Assembly: GCA_003427395.1 (NCBI GenBank)
Contig: BFEA01000831.1
Location: 131,635-179,798 of the forward strand
Direction: 5' to 3'
Length of the DNA stretch: 48,164 bases
Source: Chara braunii
Lineage: Eukaryota > Streptophyta > Charophyceae > Charales > Characeae
Shown: piece after piece, positions 11,916 through 24,521 of the stretch
How positions within the stretch are numbered: the first letter of the stretch is position 1
How the letters are laid out: every line of letters starts with the position of its first letter
Notes under the pieces: model-generated
Seen by the model: the letters and a program-made list of their open reading frames with translations, nothing else
What the model was told of the DNA's origin: nothing
The model's database searches: none
Translations under genes and position numbers: made by a program

Positions 11916-12094
11916 AGTATCCGACCAATAACTCTATGGAGCAAGAACCAGATAGGTATCGCGCGCTGGACTTCCGTATAAATGTCAAGCGAGTGCATGA
12001 CCTCCTCACATCAACCAGCCATGCGGGTATACGCGAGCACTCGCGCTGATGGGGTACCATGTGGTACTCGTAGCCTTGCGGCCATTGATAATCT

Positions 12095-12660
12095 CGAGGG
12101 TCGCGTTTGACACTCAAGTGTCGGCTGACAGATGCTTTGAGGGGTAATCTCTCGACGCCAGACAACCGCCAAGTGCGGTTGAAGCCCACACCCTCTTCTG
12201 CACCCTGTGGAGAGGAGTTGAGTAGACAGCTTTAGGGATGTCATGGTGGCCAAAATCAAGGGGTTTGACTTTGACGGCTGCCACGGACTACAACGTCCAA
12301 CAAGAAACTCAAAAAGGAGAACAACCACCGAAAAGGAGAGACTCTGCTCGACCCCTAACTTTCTGCAGCGGAAGTCGGCAACTGCCATGCGCAAGTTTTA
12401 GTATAGGATCGCGCGAACGCAAGTCCTACCCATATCGATCTGCAATGCAGTCCTACGCGATTAGCTGCGATGACGGCGCACTATATGGCGCTCATTCCCA
12501 AATGGCCTTATCTGAGCCCCGGGGTCGCCTTCGACGCTCAGGCGTCGGCTGAGGTGCGCGCTAAGGGGGAGAAGCTTTTAGCGAGCGCAAAACCGGCCTG
12601 AGGGCCTTACCATCTTCTGCACCCTGAGGTGTCCCTGAGGGAGCGGGGTAAGATGGTCCC
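12095..12660. repeat. Two diverged direct repeats about 428 bp apart
   Basis: GGGTCGCGTTTGACACTCA, GTGTCGGCTGA and TCTTCTGCACCCTG at 12095-12225 recur as GGGTCGCCTTCGACGCTCA, GCGTCGGCTGA and TCTTCTGCACCCTG at 12523-12655. Order and spacing are the same, so this is an old tandem duplication. No coding sense was found across it. Confidence 0.5.
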
Positions 12661-14240
12661 TAGGGCAGAAAGGAATTCGGAGCGGTGGTGAGTTGTCTGG
12701 CGCATCACCAGCGACACACTAACCCTTCCGCCCGGAACTTGAGCGTTCCACCAAAATAAATCCCAACAAGGAAAAAAAATGAGTACATTTAACAGTTATC
12801 AGAAAAAACAGCTTTAGTGTTAGGCCTGGGGCCTGGGTCGCCTTGGGCGAGGACAATCGTATTCCAGGCTAAGGGCTAACGTCCGACCAAGAATTCTTCA
12901 AGAGAAGTAGAGGGGGCCATCATACATATATGTGAGATCGCAGGCAGTCCAATCCAATGACTCGAGCCACAGAACATACCTGCAATCACATCAAAGAGTC
13001 AAGCAAAAGTCCACACACTACATGGAGTCAACTCCAACCAATTTCCCTTCTCATACCCCTCGCTTTAGCCATGCAAGCCCCAACCTCCAGCCAACCAACC
13101 ATAATTAAATACTCAGTACCTTTGTTAAATGGTCATTCAATAAAAGCTCGGGTAAAATCTCAACAAAACAATAAAATCACCAGGGCTAAAGCCTTTTTAG
13201 GTTGAGTATTGAGAGTGAATTGGGGTCGAGTCGTAAACCGACGGATCGGCAACTGACCTGCTATCAGTGATAACAGAAGAATGATCCTTTGGAAGGAATA
13301 GGCTGACTAGATCAAGCCTTCAAATGGTAACACGGAAACCTGCATCAAGGTACAGGCAAAAAAAAAATACTACTTATGTTTAAGTAAGGGGAGAACATTC
13401 CCCTAGTCGTAACCTAGCTCCTCTACTAGTACCAAGTCATTTAGTACCTCTTATAATCAGGATAGATCTACAAAGTAGCCCCTAGCTGAAAAATATTCCA
13501 ACTCCCCAAAATTCTACGAAATTTCAGCAGCGCTTCCCATAGGAAAAGTGCCTTTCTAGAATTTCCACAAGCTAAAAAATGACTCACTCTTTCGGATTTG
13601 TAGAAATTTCGGCAGCGCTTCCTGTAGGAATAGGAGGGGCACCACTGCAACGAGCCTCATGCCACCCTGTACAACGGACGACCGTTGATCACACCCCCAG
13701 TCGGCGATGACCATTGCCACGAACCCAACCAAATTTGCATCAGGTGGAGGTAGTGAGGATAATCACATAAGCCATCAATCCCCCCGCCCCCCCCGTTGAA
13801 CACCCAAAAATCTCGAATGAACTTCCTACTAAAACAGGGGAGGTACACTATTATTTTCCAAATACTTCCTCCTAGTCGTGGCGCAGCCCCTGCAGCTCAT
13901 ACCCAGCAGACCGCCCCCAAACTCGAAGATCTGACATGGCCAATCAGTTCCAAACAAATCGAAACCCCCATTTCAAGCCTTCACTCGCCCGTTTTCATTG
14001 AGAAACGGGTGAGATCCGCTTTTTTCTAGATAACCATGTCCGTCATTCCGTCTCCTCCGCGCACTATTTCTCTTGCTAACATTTTCCCTACTAACTTTCT
14101 TCTGAAACTAACTACATAGCCAGATTCGCCCTGTCTCAATAGATCGAAATAGCACTTCTTCTCACCCGTCTCCGTTAGGAACTGAGAGAGACAAGCGTGT
14201 TCCATTCCTGTGCTCGCACCATCCGAGTCTTTCTCCGCCA
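12661..14240. other. No gene seen; contains a short repeated motif
   Basis: No convincing frame. Two copies of an AAATTTC(A/G)GCAGCGCTTCC motif lie at 13519-13537 and 13604-13622, each followed by TAGGAA. The same motif in reverse orientation appears near 3084, 3269 and 4042. Confidence 0.4.
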
Positions 14241-15470
14241 CCCCAACCGTTGAATGCACCCGGCGCAGCTTCACGTCCGGGTTCATTTTATTTTCCACCT
14301 TTCTTTTACTGCCCCCCTCTTCTCTGCAGACACCCGGGCCAGCCTAATGGTCAAGTTCAACCTTCTCCTTTCTTTGCATCCCGCTACCTCCACTCTCCGT
14401 TCGCTCCTTCCATGCGCACATCGTCTCACCTTCCGAATGCACCTGGCGTAGCCCGGTGGCTGGATTCGCCCTCGTTTTCTCCCCTCACCGCCGCTCTCCC
14501 TCTGTCTGTGCCCGGATAGAGTCGCCCTCTACTGCGCCTCGCTGGTCTTTACGTGTCCGCCCACACGCTTGGTTAGCCCCGAAATTCGGTTGTCGGTGTT
14601 CGAAGGTAAGTGCCCTCTCTCCACCTCTTCAAGGTAGGTGCTCGTCCCCTCTTCCTACCAGTGTCGCGCCCACTCCGACTACGTGACTGAGCGGAGAGGT
14701 CGGGCACTCCGCTATCTACCTTGCTTGCTCCTCCCGTTGTTGCTAGAGTGCTGCCGAACGCACTTCATCACGACTCCTGGCCAGGTTTGTCTGTTATTCT
14801 ACCGCTTGCCTCCTCCCCGCTAGCGCTGCCTCTCGGTTGCCTGTTGCTAGCTTCTCCCTCACCTGCTAGCATTCCGCCAGCGCCTGTCTTCGCCACCTTC
14901 TCCTATACCCCCGCGTGCACTTGTCCCGACTTCCCGTCCACGTTCAATCTGTCTTCCTCCCTACTACTGCTCAGTGCCGCCCTGTGCGGCCTTCTTCACC
15001 CATTAGCGTCATGCCGCTTGTCTCCCCTGCTCCTACTCATCAAGAAACGGTCGGGATACGCAGCCTTCACCCCACCCATAGCTCAATTCTCGCACCCCTC
15101 GGCCATCCCTCTCTCTGAATGTACCTGGTGCAAAACCCTGTCCAGGTTCATTCTCCTATTGTTGTTGTCCCGACTCTCTTTGTACAATGCTCTCCTGCGC
15201 TCTCTCTTTCTCCTCTAAGCCTACCTCTCACTACTTCTCCCCCATCAGCCCACTCTGCCTCACTCTCTCGGGCAGCATCCTTCACAGCAGCGAAGAGGGA
15301 GCTCGGCCCCTCTTTTTATGCGAGCAAGTCTTGTGTCGGGGTCGTGCTAGCCATCTCTGTATCGTCCCAATTTTAGCGGATGTCCCGAGGGACTGCCCTT
15401 CGACAGTAGTCCCCCCCTTCTCTCGGCAGTTCGTGTTAGAACTAGGCCGTTGGGCTCCACTGTAGGTTCC
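14240..15470. other. Pyrimidine-rich block with a recurring GAATGCACCTGG word
   Basis: Strongly C/T-rich DNA. GAATG(C/T)ACC(C/T)GG(C/T)G starts at 14252, 14435 and 15117, and two copies are followed by a GTTCATT. Open frames up to 165 residues (14721-15218) are Leu/Ser/Pro-rich, overlap one another and carry no motif, so I do not call genes. AT-rich DNA follows at 15480-15560. Confidence 0.4.
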
Positions 15471-15711
15471 GGTATCGGTACCAGACCTTATAAAAAATTA
15501 AAGGAAAAAAAAATAATAATAATAACATAAAATTTTAAAACTTGGAGCAAGAGAATAATAAGAAAAACGGATGGGGGGGGGAACCGTTGGTACCTGTCCC
15601 TTCCTCCCGGGCCCGCAGCTAACTCCTCTTGCAAAAAGCCAAAGGGGATAGTCCCGCAGTACCCTCAACCCCTCGGCTCACTCCAACGTGCTCCTCTGTT
15701 GCTCCACTGCT

Positions 15712-15782
15712 AGCTGTTGGCCTCGATCCCAGGATCTGCCTAGTAAAAGTTCGACATCATAACCAGTGGGGCTAAGCCCAAA
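15712..15782 (-). repeat. tRNA-Lys-like SINE head or tRNA pseudogene
   Basis: On the minus strand TTAGCCCCACTGG (15763-15775) matches an RNA polymerase III A box, and GGGATCGAGGCC (15719-15730) matches a B box. Their start-to-start spacing of 45 nt is that of a tRNA. The anticodon-loop region reads AACTTTTAC, like tRNA-Lys(UUU). Acceptor and T stems do not pair well, so it is not a working tRNA. A tRNA-derived SINE head is the likeliest reading. Confidence 0.5.
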
Positions 15783-16510
15783 CCTGGGTATAGCAGGCCC
15801 AGTTCTCTACATGAAGAGTAACTCCAGCCCGCCCAGGCCCGCAAGGGTGTGCCAAGGCCCCCGCTTGACTCATCCCTCAAACCGATGACTTTGTAGTGTC
15901 GTGTTCCACTGCCTCGGGGCAGGCTTTACTCGGCTCACCACGCGCGTCGCCCTTACGTGCCGCCTTCGCGGCCCGAGGCTCTCCTAGCCTCCCGCGGGCG
16001 CCCTTCTACCACCCCGATTACCGCCCACGACAACCCCATGGCTGACAACGCCTGCCGTATGACGACGATGTACCATGGCCACTTCAACATGAGGGACAAC
16101 CTTTCCTAGTTTTCATCAACCCTTAAAAATCTTTGCCTGCGGAAACGCCGACCCTATAGTATCAAGAGAAAAATTCATCACACGCGCCTAAGACCTGCGC
16201 GCCCACACACACTTCGCTCCCCGTCGACCATTCAGTCAACGCGCACCAACACAACCGCAACTTCGCACAGTGTACTCAGGTTCTGAACAAACCTTACTTT
16301 CTGTCACTTGCAAAAGCCAGGGCGGAGACCCTTGTAAGAGTATTCGCTCCGACAACTTATCGGACCTTATTAAGCGACGTCCCCGTCGCGTCGGATAATC
16401 AGAAAGCTATCAATTCAACCACAACTCCAAATGCTGACGAGGAAAGATCCAATCTGATTGGCCAACTGACTCCGTTCGAGTGCTTAACAGACAATACCCA
16501 GTATGTCTTG

Positions 16511-16572
16511 CTGATGCCAGGGTTTTAACCTGGGTCTCCTGAAAACACAGGTGTACTAGATCAGTACTACAA
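16511..16572 (-). repeat. Second tRNA-like element, decayed
   Basis: The minus strand shows a T-arm-like hairpin (CCAGG, 7-nt loop TTAAAAC, CCTGG) preceded by an anticodon-arm-like CCTG..CAGG hairpin. The A box is poor. It is consistent with a decayed tRNA or SINE head. Confidence 0.35.
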
Positions 16573-18604
16573 CGTAAAGTCCATGTTGAGTAGTTGTTGG
16601 TAGTCCTCTCCCTATGTCCTAGACATCTGCCGGTTCATCCTTGGGTGTCCTGTTTAGTCATCGTCCTGCATGCAGGGTCATAACTTAGGACGCGGGCCCT
16701 ACCCGAGACCTTTTAAAGGCCCTATCGCCTTTCTCACAAAAATATCCACAAAAATATACCACTCTTATCACGGATCTCTCCTGCAGTCTAGTCCAGTAGA
16801 GTCAGATCTCCATCTTCGCCCACCAAAACCTGGTTGATCGAGCCAGATCTACGGCCCGTCGCGTTGTTATTTTAGCAACGGTGCCCTCGTTGGTTGCGCA
16901 ACGATGGGCGATTCTCCTGATAAATCATACTATCAGGACTCACAAAAAAATACGACTCGACTCTTATCCCTCCGACATCCCGCGGGAATAAGACTCTCTG
17001 AGGCGACCACGCCCCTCAAGCCTTACCCTTTGGTGAGACGTGGGTCCGCTGCCAGGTTGCGCTGGTTTGCAGCCAACACTAGGGGTTGCGCCCTAGTGAT
17101 ACTAGATTAACCCCTAGCTGGGTCTCACTTATATGTCTTAAGATTAACATCATAGTGGCTGGACGGTGTGTCGCAATAACCTCAGGCCTACTACGGGACT
17201 ACGCAGAGGTTTGTCTCACTCAAGGCCCAGCGCCTTCTAAAAAATCCACAAAAAAATCACCTCCAGATTCACAGGGCCGTGACCTCCCACTTGATCAGAG
17301 AAATGCAGACCACACATCTTAAAGACATCTCTCAACTCTCACAAATTTGCGACTTTTCAAAATGTCACCAAGATACTTTGTTTTGGTCTTTCTCATCAGA
17401 CTTTATCATTCAAACCGCTTTCCATGTCCTTTAAATTATTTAACCACTTTCAACTTTTGAAGAGGACTCACTTATAAAATCTCACCACCACCTCCCACAC
17501 GGAGGAAAACCAACCATAAATTCTCACAACCACCTCCCACTTGGAGGGGAATCAACCATAAACANTCNTTACTGAGAGNCCAACTTGTGGGTCATCGTCT
17601 CAACTCAACAAATAACATTCGGCATGGACAAGCATTTGAGTCTCAGAGGACTCATAAATCCCTTGGGACTTTTCACACACTTTCCCCAAACAAACTGTGT
17701 TCCTCTTTCTTATACTCGAGCCTATTGNCTGTCCGTAGGCANATTGCGCGAGTANACNAAAGAGTAGGTANTTTATACATTTCACATTCACAAAAATGCA
17801 CGAGGTGCATCCTGTACACCTCTTACACAAAAAATCATCATACATCAGAATNAATCCACANNTNTGAGAGTGATANTGATCGGCNTANGGANAGATAGTC
17901 TTAAGTCGTTATTATATATATGGTCGGGATATTCCAAATCAACGNACCAAAAGTAGCCTTAAGGTTCCACATGTNCTCAGAGTTGAACAACCTCAACTCA
18001 ACGATGCGCAGGGTAATCCTTATGTCACCAATATANTCAACGNTGGNGAAAGACNCCAACACCANAAAAGGAATCAGGAATGACNACCATATTACATAGT
18101 ATTATACAAAGTGTCACGGCCTCGACAGCCGAAGTCGAAAAAAATGGTCACAGTCTGAATACCATCACAGAGGTTCCCTCAAAGAAACTCTCATGCTTGA
18201 CTCGTGAATCATACGTATCATGAAATCAGTATTCATTTAAACTCAACGAATTAGACCTCAACATCACCCTAATCCTTACATTTATATGCACCTAGTCTGA
18301 CCACACTACACTCTGAGCTAGGAAATTCAACACTCATACTAAGACCACTCCCTAAATACCCCATGCCACTCACATTTGTACACCTATCTGTTAGGATTAT
18401 ACCTCTGAATCAGTCCGCCTTGTCGGATTCTTACCGGACCTTATTGCTAAATCCTCAATCCCCCTTCACTTCTAATGGTGGTCATACAACTCGGTTCTCT
18501 TTACTTATAAATACAACTTATCTAGTTCTCCAAATCTTTCTTATACAATCCTCACACCCCTCTATCGTAATCAAGGGGTTAAGCTTGTTGCTTTAGCTTC
18601 TCTT
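16573..18604. other. No gene seen; many ambiguous bases
   Basis: No supported frame. Single n calls are scattered from 17564 to 18084, showing low-quality consensus. The text is consistent with decayed repetitive DNA. Confidence 0.4.
17474..17557. repeat. 42-bp tandem duplication
   Basis: Copy one 17474-17515 and copy two 17516-17557 share ATAAA-TCTCAC-ACCACCTCCCAC and the AATCAACC-type end, with a few substitutions. Confidence 0.75.
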
Positions 18605-19809
18605 TCACCGTTGCTTCCACCTATGGTTTCGTTGACGCTCATCGCGACCTCCAGTGCCTCGTCTGCCTCCTTCTTGGCCTCCACTGCCACCACGTCCGCC
18701 ATTCCCGCAACCTCTTCCAATACCTTGCCCTCGGCCTCCCTCGCTTGCTATACTACCCTGTGACGCTTGCTGCGCCGGGGGATGTGGTGACCCTAAAAGT
18801 TGGGCTTGGTTTGTTGGTGGTTTTGGCAGTATGAAGTTGACGCGAGGTCCATATCGACTTACAGGGTCCTCGCTACCTAGTGCCCATGGCGTATACATAG
18901 GCCATGGGCCCACCGGATTGCATGACAATCACCACCTACTTAATGTCAGCCCGATCGGAGGAGGCTCGGTTGGTGCAAAACTGCTTCCTAGCCCTTGTGG
19001 AGCAGCCGTCTCCTGTCGTGAACACTGCCCTTTTCCAGTACCTTGCCTTCCTTGGCCAAGTTTCTGGCCTTCCGCTGAGCCTTCGTTAGCTTAGGCGGCC
19101 CATGCTTTTTTTCTTCCTTAACTATCACCTTACCTCCTTCCCTCTCTTGAACGCCAGACCACATTCTCTGAACCTTCGTGAGGTGGGAAGGACCTTGGTC
19201 TCCATCTACCTTCTCCTTTCCTTTCCCACCAGTTGGCTCACTTGACGTTCCTTCCGAGATTTTCCGCTTGCTTTTCCTGGCCTCTTATAGTTGCGTCATC
19301 CTTTCTTCTAATATCCCCATCTGTCTTTGTATGCCGCTTAGTTCGCCTTGTAGTTGTTACTTGCACAGGGCTACCACAACGTTGGCTCTCCAGTCGGTCT
19401 TCTNAAAATCTTAATCTTAAAGCATTTTCCAGTTCGTCCCAAGTTCGCACCCTCAACATGAGGGTATATATCTCCTCACTCAACNCCTCACATACGAATA
19501 ATGGCAACATGTTGCACATTGCTTTCTCGTCCCACATCTTCATGAGGCTAAGTTCATGGTAGTCGTACAGTAAGTCGAACAATTTTATTCCTCGAAACAG
19601 CAGGGCTTGGAGATCTGAGGCCATCGAGTCGTGCACCGACTCATGCAGCAGCACCTTCGTGATACATGAGCTTCTCCAGAGCAGGATCTTGGCCAAACCA
19701 CTCTCTTCAGCCATGATGTTATAATTGCCCTGACATATATGACAAGCAACGGAACATCAGGTTGTAGCCTAAGATGCTTAAAACAAATAGGGGCAAACCA
19801 CTTTGTCAA
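18605..19809 (-). pseudogene. Decayed gag-like retroelement ORF
   Basis: Overlapping minus-strand frames run 19809 to 19585, 19714 to 19238 (158 codons with two ambiguous residues) and 18928 to 18605. The middle one contains MWDEKAMCNMLPLFVCE and VRTWDELENALRLRF, resembling the W..l...l...F pattern of LTR-retrotransposon gag proteins, followed by a Lys/Arg-rich segment. The last one ends in a Gly/Arg-rich tail (GRGGSGGQEGGRRGTGGRD) such as basic nucleocapsid ends can have. No pol gene follows downstream in this orientation. Family assignment is inference. Confidence 0.4.
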
Positions 19810-20559
19810 TACTTAACCGCACTAGCCCTTTCATTGCCCATTTGACGAAGCTTTAAACTCCAGTTATCCTTATTCTAACCGTACGGGTGCAATGGGGAAT
19901 ATACAACCTACGTAGATACAGAGTCCTTAAAACAAGCAATAGATTGATAGCAGAAGTTGTTACAACTGCTACTAGTTTTTGTGCTCGTACTCGGGAGTAA
20001 GATAGTCATAGACGAGTCTCTGAGAATTTCGGTCAAATGATGAACGCGCTTACTAAGTATAGAGACACCCTTTATCGACATGCTGCCGCTCGCAGCTCAC
20101 TCCAATCTTCAACTCTTTCATCCGACTTATGGGTGCTGGCATAGGCGTCTACAATATTGACCATATTCTGAAGCCCTTGACTAGAGGGTAGAAACCTTAA
20201 ATCTACGTATAGGCCGTATATCATCTCACACGTGTAACACCTATGCCTCAACTATCCTTAAAGGTCTTGCGAGAAGGCTCCCATGCCCAAGCGCCAGCTC
20301 AATCCCATGCTTTACCCAAAATGATGATGATGCGTACAGGGTCGCTCTTACGATTGCACCGTCTTGGTCATCACTAAAGTCAGATTCAATTCAGACAAGG
20401 ATATCAATACCTAGCAATATACCCCACCAGGAAGAGATATATTCTCTCTCCCTGATTCACCTTGGCAGGGATATCTGGAGTCCACCCTCTCTTTCAACTG
20501 GCTGGATCATATTGGAATTTTCTTCCGCATATGACACTTTGACTTGTCTTTGTTTAGTC

Positions 20560-20745
20560 CGGATTCTGCCCACCACAGACAACGTCCAGCATACGTTTTC
20601 CGGTATTATGCTGAAACCCTCCTTCTACAAGACTTCAACGTACCTTCTACTAGCCTTCGTTCATTCCAGCGTTTTACGATCACCCATGAAAATAAATAGC
20701 AATAATACCTTACAATAATAATACCCTTGCGAATATCTAAATTCG
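20560..20745 (-). pseudogene. Reverse-transcriptase remnant (Ty3/gypsy-like)
   Basis: The minus strand of 20700-20600 reads FMGDRKTLE, stop, then YVEVL, stop, KEGFSIIPENVCW. This follows the pattern after the YxDD box in Ty3/gypsy reverse transcriptases, where a lead residue, TLEEH, VLEVL, EGF.I.PEK and W/C follow in order. The catalytic YxDD itself is degraded. It lies upstream of the gag-like remnant, so it belongs to a different copy. Confidence 0.4.
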
Positions 20746-20749
20746 TAAC

Positions 20750-22620
20750 ACGTATTACCAATGGAAATAATATAGTACTTTACTGAGTAAACAAATAAGC
20801 ACTACTTATAACTTTGATGACCAACCAAATTTATGTATATGTAATAAAAGGAAAAAAAAGGTTATAATTATGGCAAATAATACCATGCTAAGGTCGAAAT
20901 GCAATTTGCCAATAATAAGCGTCCTCAGATACATTAACAATGAGAGCATTAACCTCTACTTCCTGGCTTTGACAGAAGTATATTGTGTCAAGGGGCAGTG
21001 TAACCCTTTCTCAAAGGGATAACATCTTATTTCCTAAGCCTCGCTCAAGGATCAACCCTCACTGCATCTCCCTCCGATTCCAGCACTTGCCCCTTGCAAA
21101 CCCTTGCCAATAAGGTAGCCAACCTCACCATACATACCCCAGGATACGTTGTCCCTTCGCAGGCAGATGAACCTACTTGACACAAAAGATAGTTGGGGAT
21201 TCACCCCCTACCAATCTGTGGCAGGCAGTAGCTGCCTCTCTCAAAGGCCATGATCTGACAAGGTTCAAATAATTTTTTTCTATTAAGTAGTAGTGTAGTC
21301 ATTTTATCACAAAGATTAGATGACAACACCCCACTATGGACCAGGAACGTAGTTCCGGCGTGGGTCTCACTACTACCTACAAGACAAGATTATAACTTCT
21401 TCAAAACCATTTTTCAGGAAATAATAACATAGGGTTGCAGCTTTCTTGGGGTAGATTCCACACATTGACCATTTCCTTGCGAAATTTATTCTCACAAGGA
21501 ATTGGTCACTCCATTCACCTTCGAACGTGCATCGGACGTGGATTCTATGTAACATTTCTAGCCCCTTTTTAAAAGATCAATCCATGCATAACAAAAATGG
21601 ATATGAATGAATAAAACAGCTTCAAAGGGTTACACATAGGTAGAACAAAATTAGACAGATGGCTCATGCAGCTAGTCATAGATGAATAAAACTTAGATAA
21701 ATAATATCAAGTACATAGTCTTATATGAGTCGACATTTAAATATGCTTACTTAAAAGAAAAATTTAGATGCAGATGGATGAATTTCATAGATGAACCGAA
21801 AGGCATAATCTCAAAATAATAAACTCAAATGCTTGAATAGATAGAATGTTATATGACTTTTCCTTACAAGAATCCTTAGAAAATATCTCTTTCTCAGCCA
21901 AGTTATTTCCTATTTCTAGCGTGTCGTGATACGGTCATAACAACTTAGGCATCTCGTCACTGATGTTAAAGTACCAAAGATCCTTGCTTGGGTAACTGAA
22001 TATGCATAGTCGCCTCAAATGCGAACGACGATCAGTCTATGGCATTAGATACGCAAAATATCGTTCGTATTACCCTATGGTAACTTGATCCGCAAATGTA
22101 TAAACTGCAATTGCTACTACTCATCACCCACTTCTTTAACGCCATTAACAACTTTTGTCGTTTTGCTTGGATCACCAGCCTGCACTTGATCTGCACATTT
22201 CGTAAAAAATAAACTTTTTGTCAAAAAGTGAACTATTTCGACTGCGAAAAAACACTTTGTACATGGCCCAATAGGGCATCATGCGACACTTTAAATGGTC
22301 AGTATGTGAGGTGTTGACATGGGAAATGTTGCGGCGGGGCGTTTTGAGCCCTTCATAGATGAATAGTCGTTATGAAATGCGAATTAACACAGTGTAAAAA
22401 AGGACAAGGGCTCTTTGTATGACACCTTGACAATGTTGTCCTGGCTTAGTGTTGCTGTGACATACAGTACACGATTCAAAAGGGCATCGTGTTGGGCATG
22501 TGGTGCTTGTTTTCCATAAAAGGTCAGGGGTCCGGCGCACGACACCTTGCAAGTTGATGGACTGAACATGTCAACTGTGGTCGGGCATAACACCTAGCCT
22601 GGTGCACGACATTTGGCAAG
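20750..22620. other. No gene seen
   Basis: Mostly AT-rich with short open frames only. I find no repeat structure beyond small words. Confidence 0.4.
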
Positions 22621-22623
22621 TTG

Positions 22624-22683
22624 AACCCACAACCCGTCAGTACCCCTTACACGAACCCGCAATCCGTCAGTACCCCTGCAACA
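22624..22683. repeat. 30-bp tandem duplication
   Basis: 22624-22653 and 22654-22683 share AACCC(A/G)CAA, CCGTCAGTACCCC with few changes. Confidence 0.75.
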
Positions 22684-22744
22684 ATTGTGTCCACCATTTT
22701 GCTTCCCGGAAGGACCTGAGGCTCCTTCTCTGGTTGACAAATAG

Positions 22745-22984
22745 TAGTTGAACAGTGTCACCGAATGATTCGGGAGTCAGTGGTGTTCGACAAAGCACCT
22801 TAAGGAAGTGGCAATCGTTCGCTGTCGATGCCGATTGCCAATAGCACTGTTAGGGAGCCTTGATGCTGGTTCCTGATCTGTTTGGCGATCGAGCAGCTTG
22901 AAGAAGTGTGAAAGAGTCATTGGTTGTCTGTGTGGATTGTCATTAACACTCTTAGGGAAACTTGATGCGAGATCTGATTCCGGG

Positions 22985-22986
<2 letters not shown>
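22745..22986. repeat. Possible outer copy of the element's terminal sequence
   Basis: TAGTTGAACAGTG followed by CCGAATGATTCGG at 22746-22777 resembles the terminal 27-mer at 24036-24062. AAGGAAGTGG and GAAGAAGTGT words resemble those just inside the right end (47945-47995). An internal duplication (ATTG.CA..A.CACT.TTAGGGA) lies at 22837-22960. It may be an additional or nested left end of the large element. Confidence 0.4.

Positions 22987-23047
<61 letters not shown>
22987..23047. repeat. (GT)n microsatellite at the gap edge
   Basis: About 30 GT units running directly into the N gap. Confidence 0.95.
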
Positions 23048-23992
23048 NNNNNNNNNNNNNNNNNNNNNNNNNNNNNNNNNNNNNNNNNNNNNNNNNNNNN
23101 NNNNNNNNNNNNNNNNNNNNNNNNNNNNNNNNNNNNNNNNNNNNNNNNNNNNNNNNNNNNNNNNNNNNNNNNNNNNNNNNNNNNNNNNNNNNNNNNNNNN
23201 NNNNNNNNNNNNNNNNNNNNNNNNNNNNNNNNNNNNNNNNNNNNNNNNNNNNNNNNNNNNNNNNNNNNNNNNNNNNNNNNNNNNNNNNNNNNNNNNNNNN
23301 NNNNNNNNNNNNNNNNNNNNNNNNNNNNNNNNNNNNNNNNNNNNNNNNNNNNNNNNNNNNNNNNNNNNNNNNNNNNNNNNNNNNNNNNNNNNNNNNNNNN
23401 NNNNNNNNNNNNNNNNNNNNNNNNNNNNNNNNNNNNNNNNNNNNNNNNNNNNNNNNNNNNNNNNNNNNNNNNNNNNNNNNNNNNNNNNNNNNNNNNNNNN
23501 NNNNNNNNNNNNNNNNNNNNNNNNNNNNNNNNNNNNNNNNNNNNNNNNNNNNNNNNNNNNNNNNNNNNNNNNNNNNNNNNNNNNNNNNNNNNNNNNNNNN
23601 NNNNNNNNNNNNNNNNNNNNNNNNNNNNNNNNNNNNNNNNNNNNNNNNNNNNNNNNNNNNNNNNNNNNNNNNNNNNNNNNNNNNNNNNNNNNNNNNNNNN
23701 NNNNNNNNNNNNNNNNNNNNNNNNNNNNNNNNNNNNNNNNNNNNNNNNNNNNNNNNNNNNNNNNNNNNNNNNNNNNNNNNNNNNNNNNNNNNNNNNNNNN
23801 NNNNNNNNNNNNNNNNNNNNNNNNNNNNNNNNNNNNNNNNNNNNNNNNNNNNNNNNNNNNNNNNNNNNNNNNNNNNNNNNNNNNNNNNNNNNNNNNNNNN
23901 NNNNNNNNNNNNNNNNNNNNNNNNNNNNNNNNNNNNNNNNNNNNNNNNNNNNNNNNNNNNNNNNNNNNNNNNNNNNNNNNNNNNNNNNNNNN
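23048..23992. other. Assembly gap, 945 N
   Basis: Run of n. Open frames drawn through it are meaningless. Confidence 0.99.
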
Positions 23993-24013
23993 AGAGAGAG
24001 AGAGAGAGAGAGA
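23993..24013. repeat. (AG)n microsatellite at the gap edge
   Basis: AG repeat on the right side of the gap. The right end of the window carries the complementary (CT)n just outside the mirrored terminal sequence. Confidence 0.95.
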
Positions 24014-24046
24014 CGTGGAAAGGCATTGACAGATACTAGTTGAACA

Positions 24047-24061
24047 GCGAATCTATTCGCA
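24047..24061. promoter_or_regulatory. Palindrome GCGAA-TCTA-TTCGC at the element's edge
   Basis: A member of the AAGTGCGA-N6-TCGCACTT family lying within the terminal 27-mer. Its mirror copy is at 48041-48054. Confidence 0.6.
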
Positions 24062-24521
24062 GATTTCGGTTTGGTGACTGAGCAGCGGTCTGTGCAGATG
24101 GCCACGCACTATAAGGGAACCTTGGTCTGTGGCGGGACTTCCTGTTAGATTTATATCTGTTTCGAGCAGAGTTTCGCACTCAAGAAACAAAATTGAACTC
24201 CAGATCCCGCAGGTTATCAGTTCTTGGACATTTGCATGGACAACTAGCGGATTGCTCGAGGAACACACCACAAGTCGGAGTGAACTCTCATTTAGATGGA
24301 CAACATGAACGCACACCATCAGCGCGGTGATACAATATGGATGCTGGCTTGTCATTTGCATGGACAAATCAATAACATAGATTCCTAACATTCACTCTTG
24401 TCATCGCAAACATTGGTCCGCTTCTTGACATGAGCATGTATAGGACTGTAAGACATTGGCATGAACATCGGAGATCGAAATGCACTCAGCCATGGACTGT
24501 ATAGGACTGTAAGACATTGGT

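Noticed and set aside
14721-15218. 165-residue plus-strand frame
   Set aside because: Same composition effect; overlapping frames are equally open and no domain is visible.
15712-15782. A functional tRNA-Lys gene
   Set aside because: Acceptor and T stems do not pair.
22777-24105. Open frames of 350-442 codons across the N gap
   Set aside because: They consist of undetermined bases and Thr-His or Cys-Val translations of the GT repeat.
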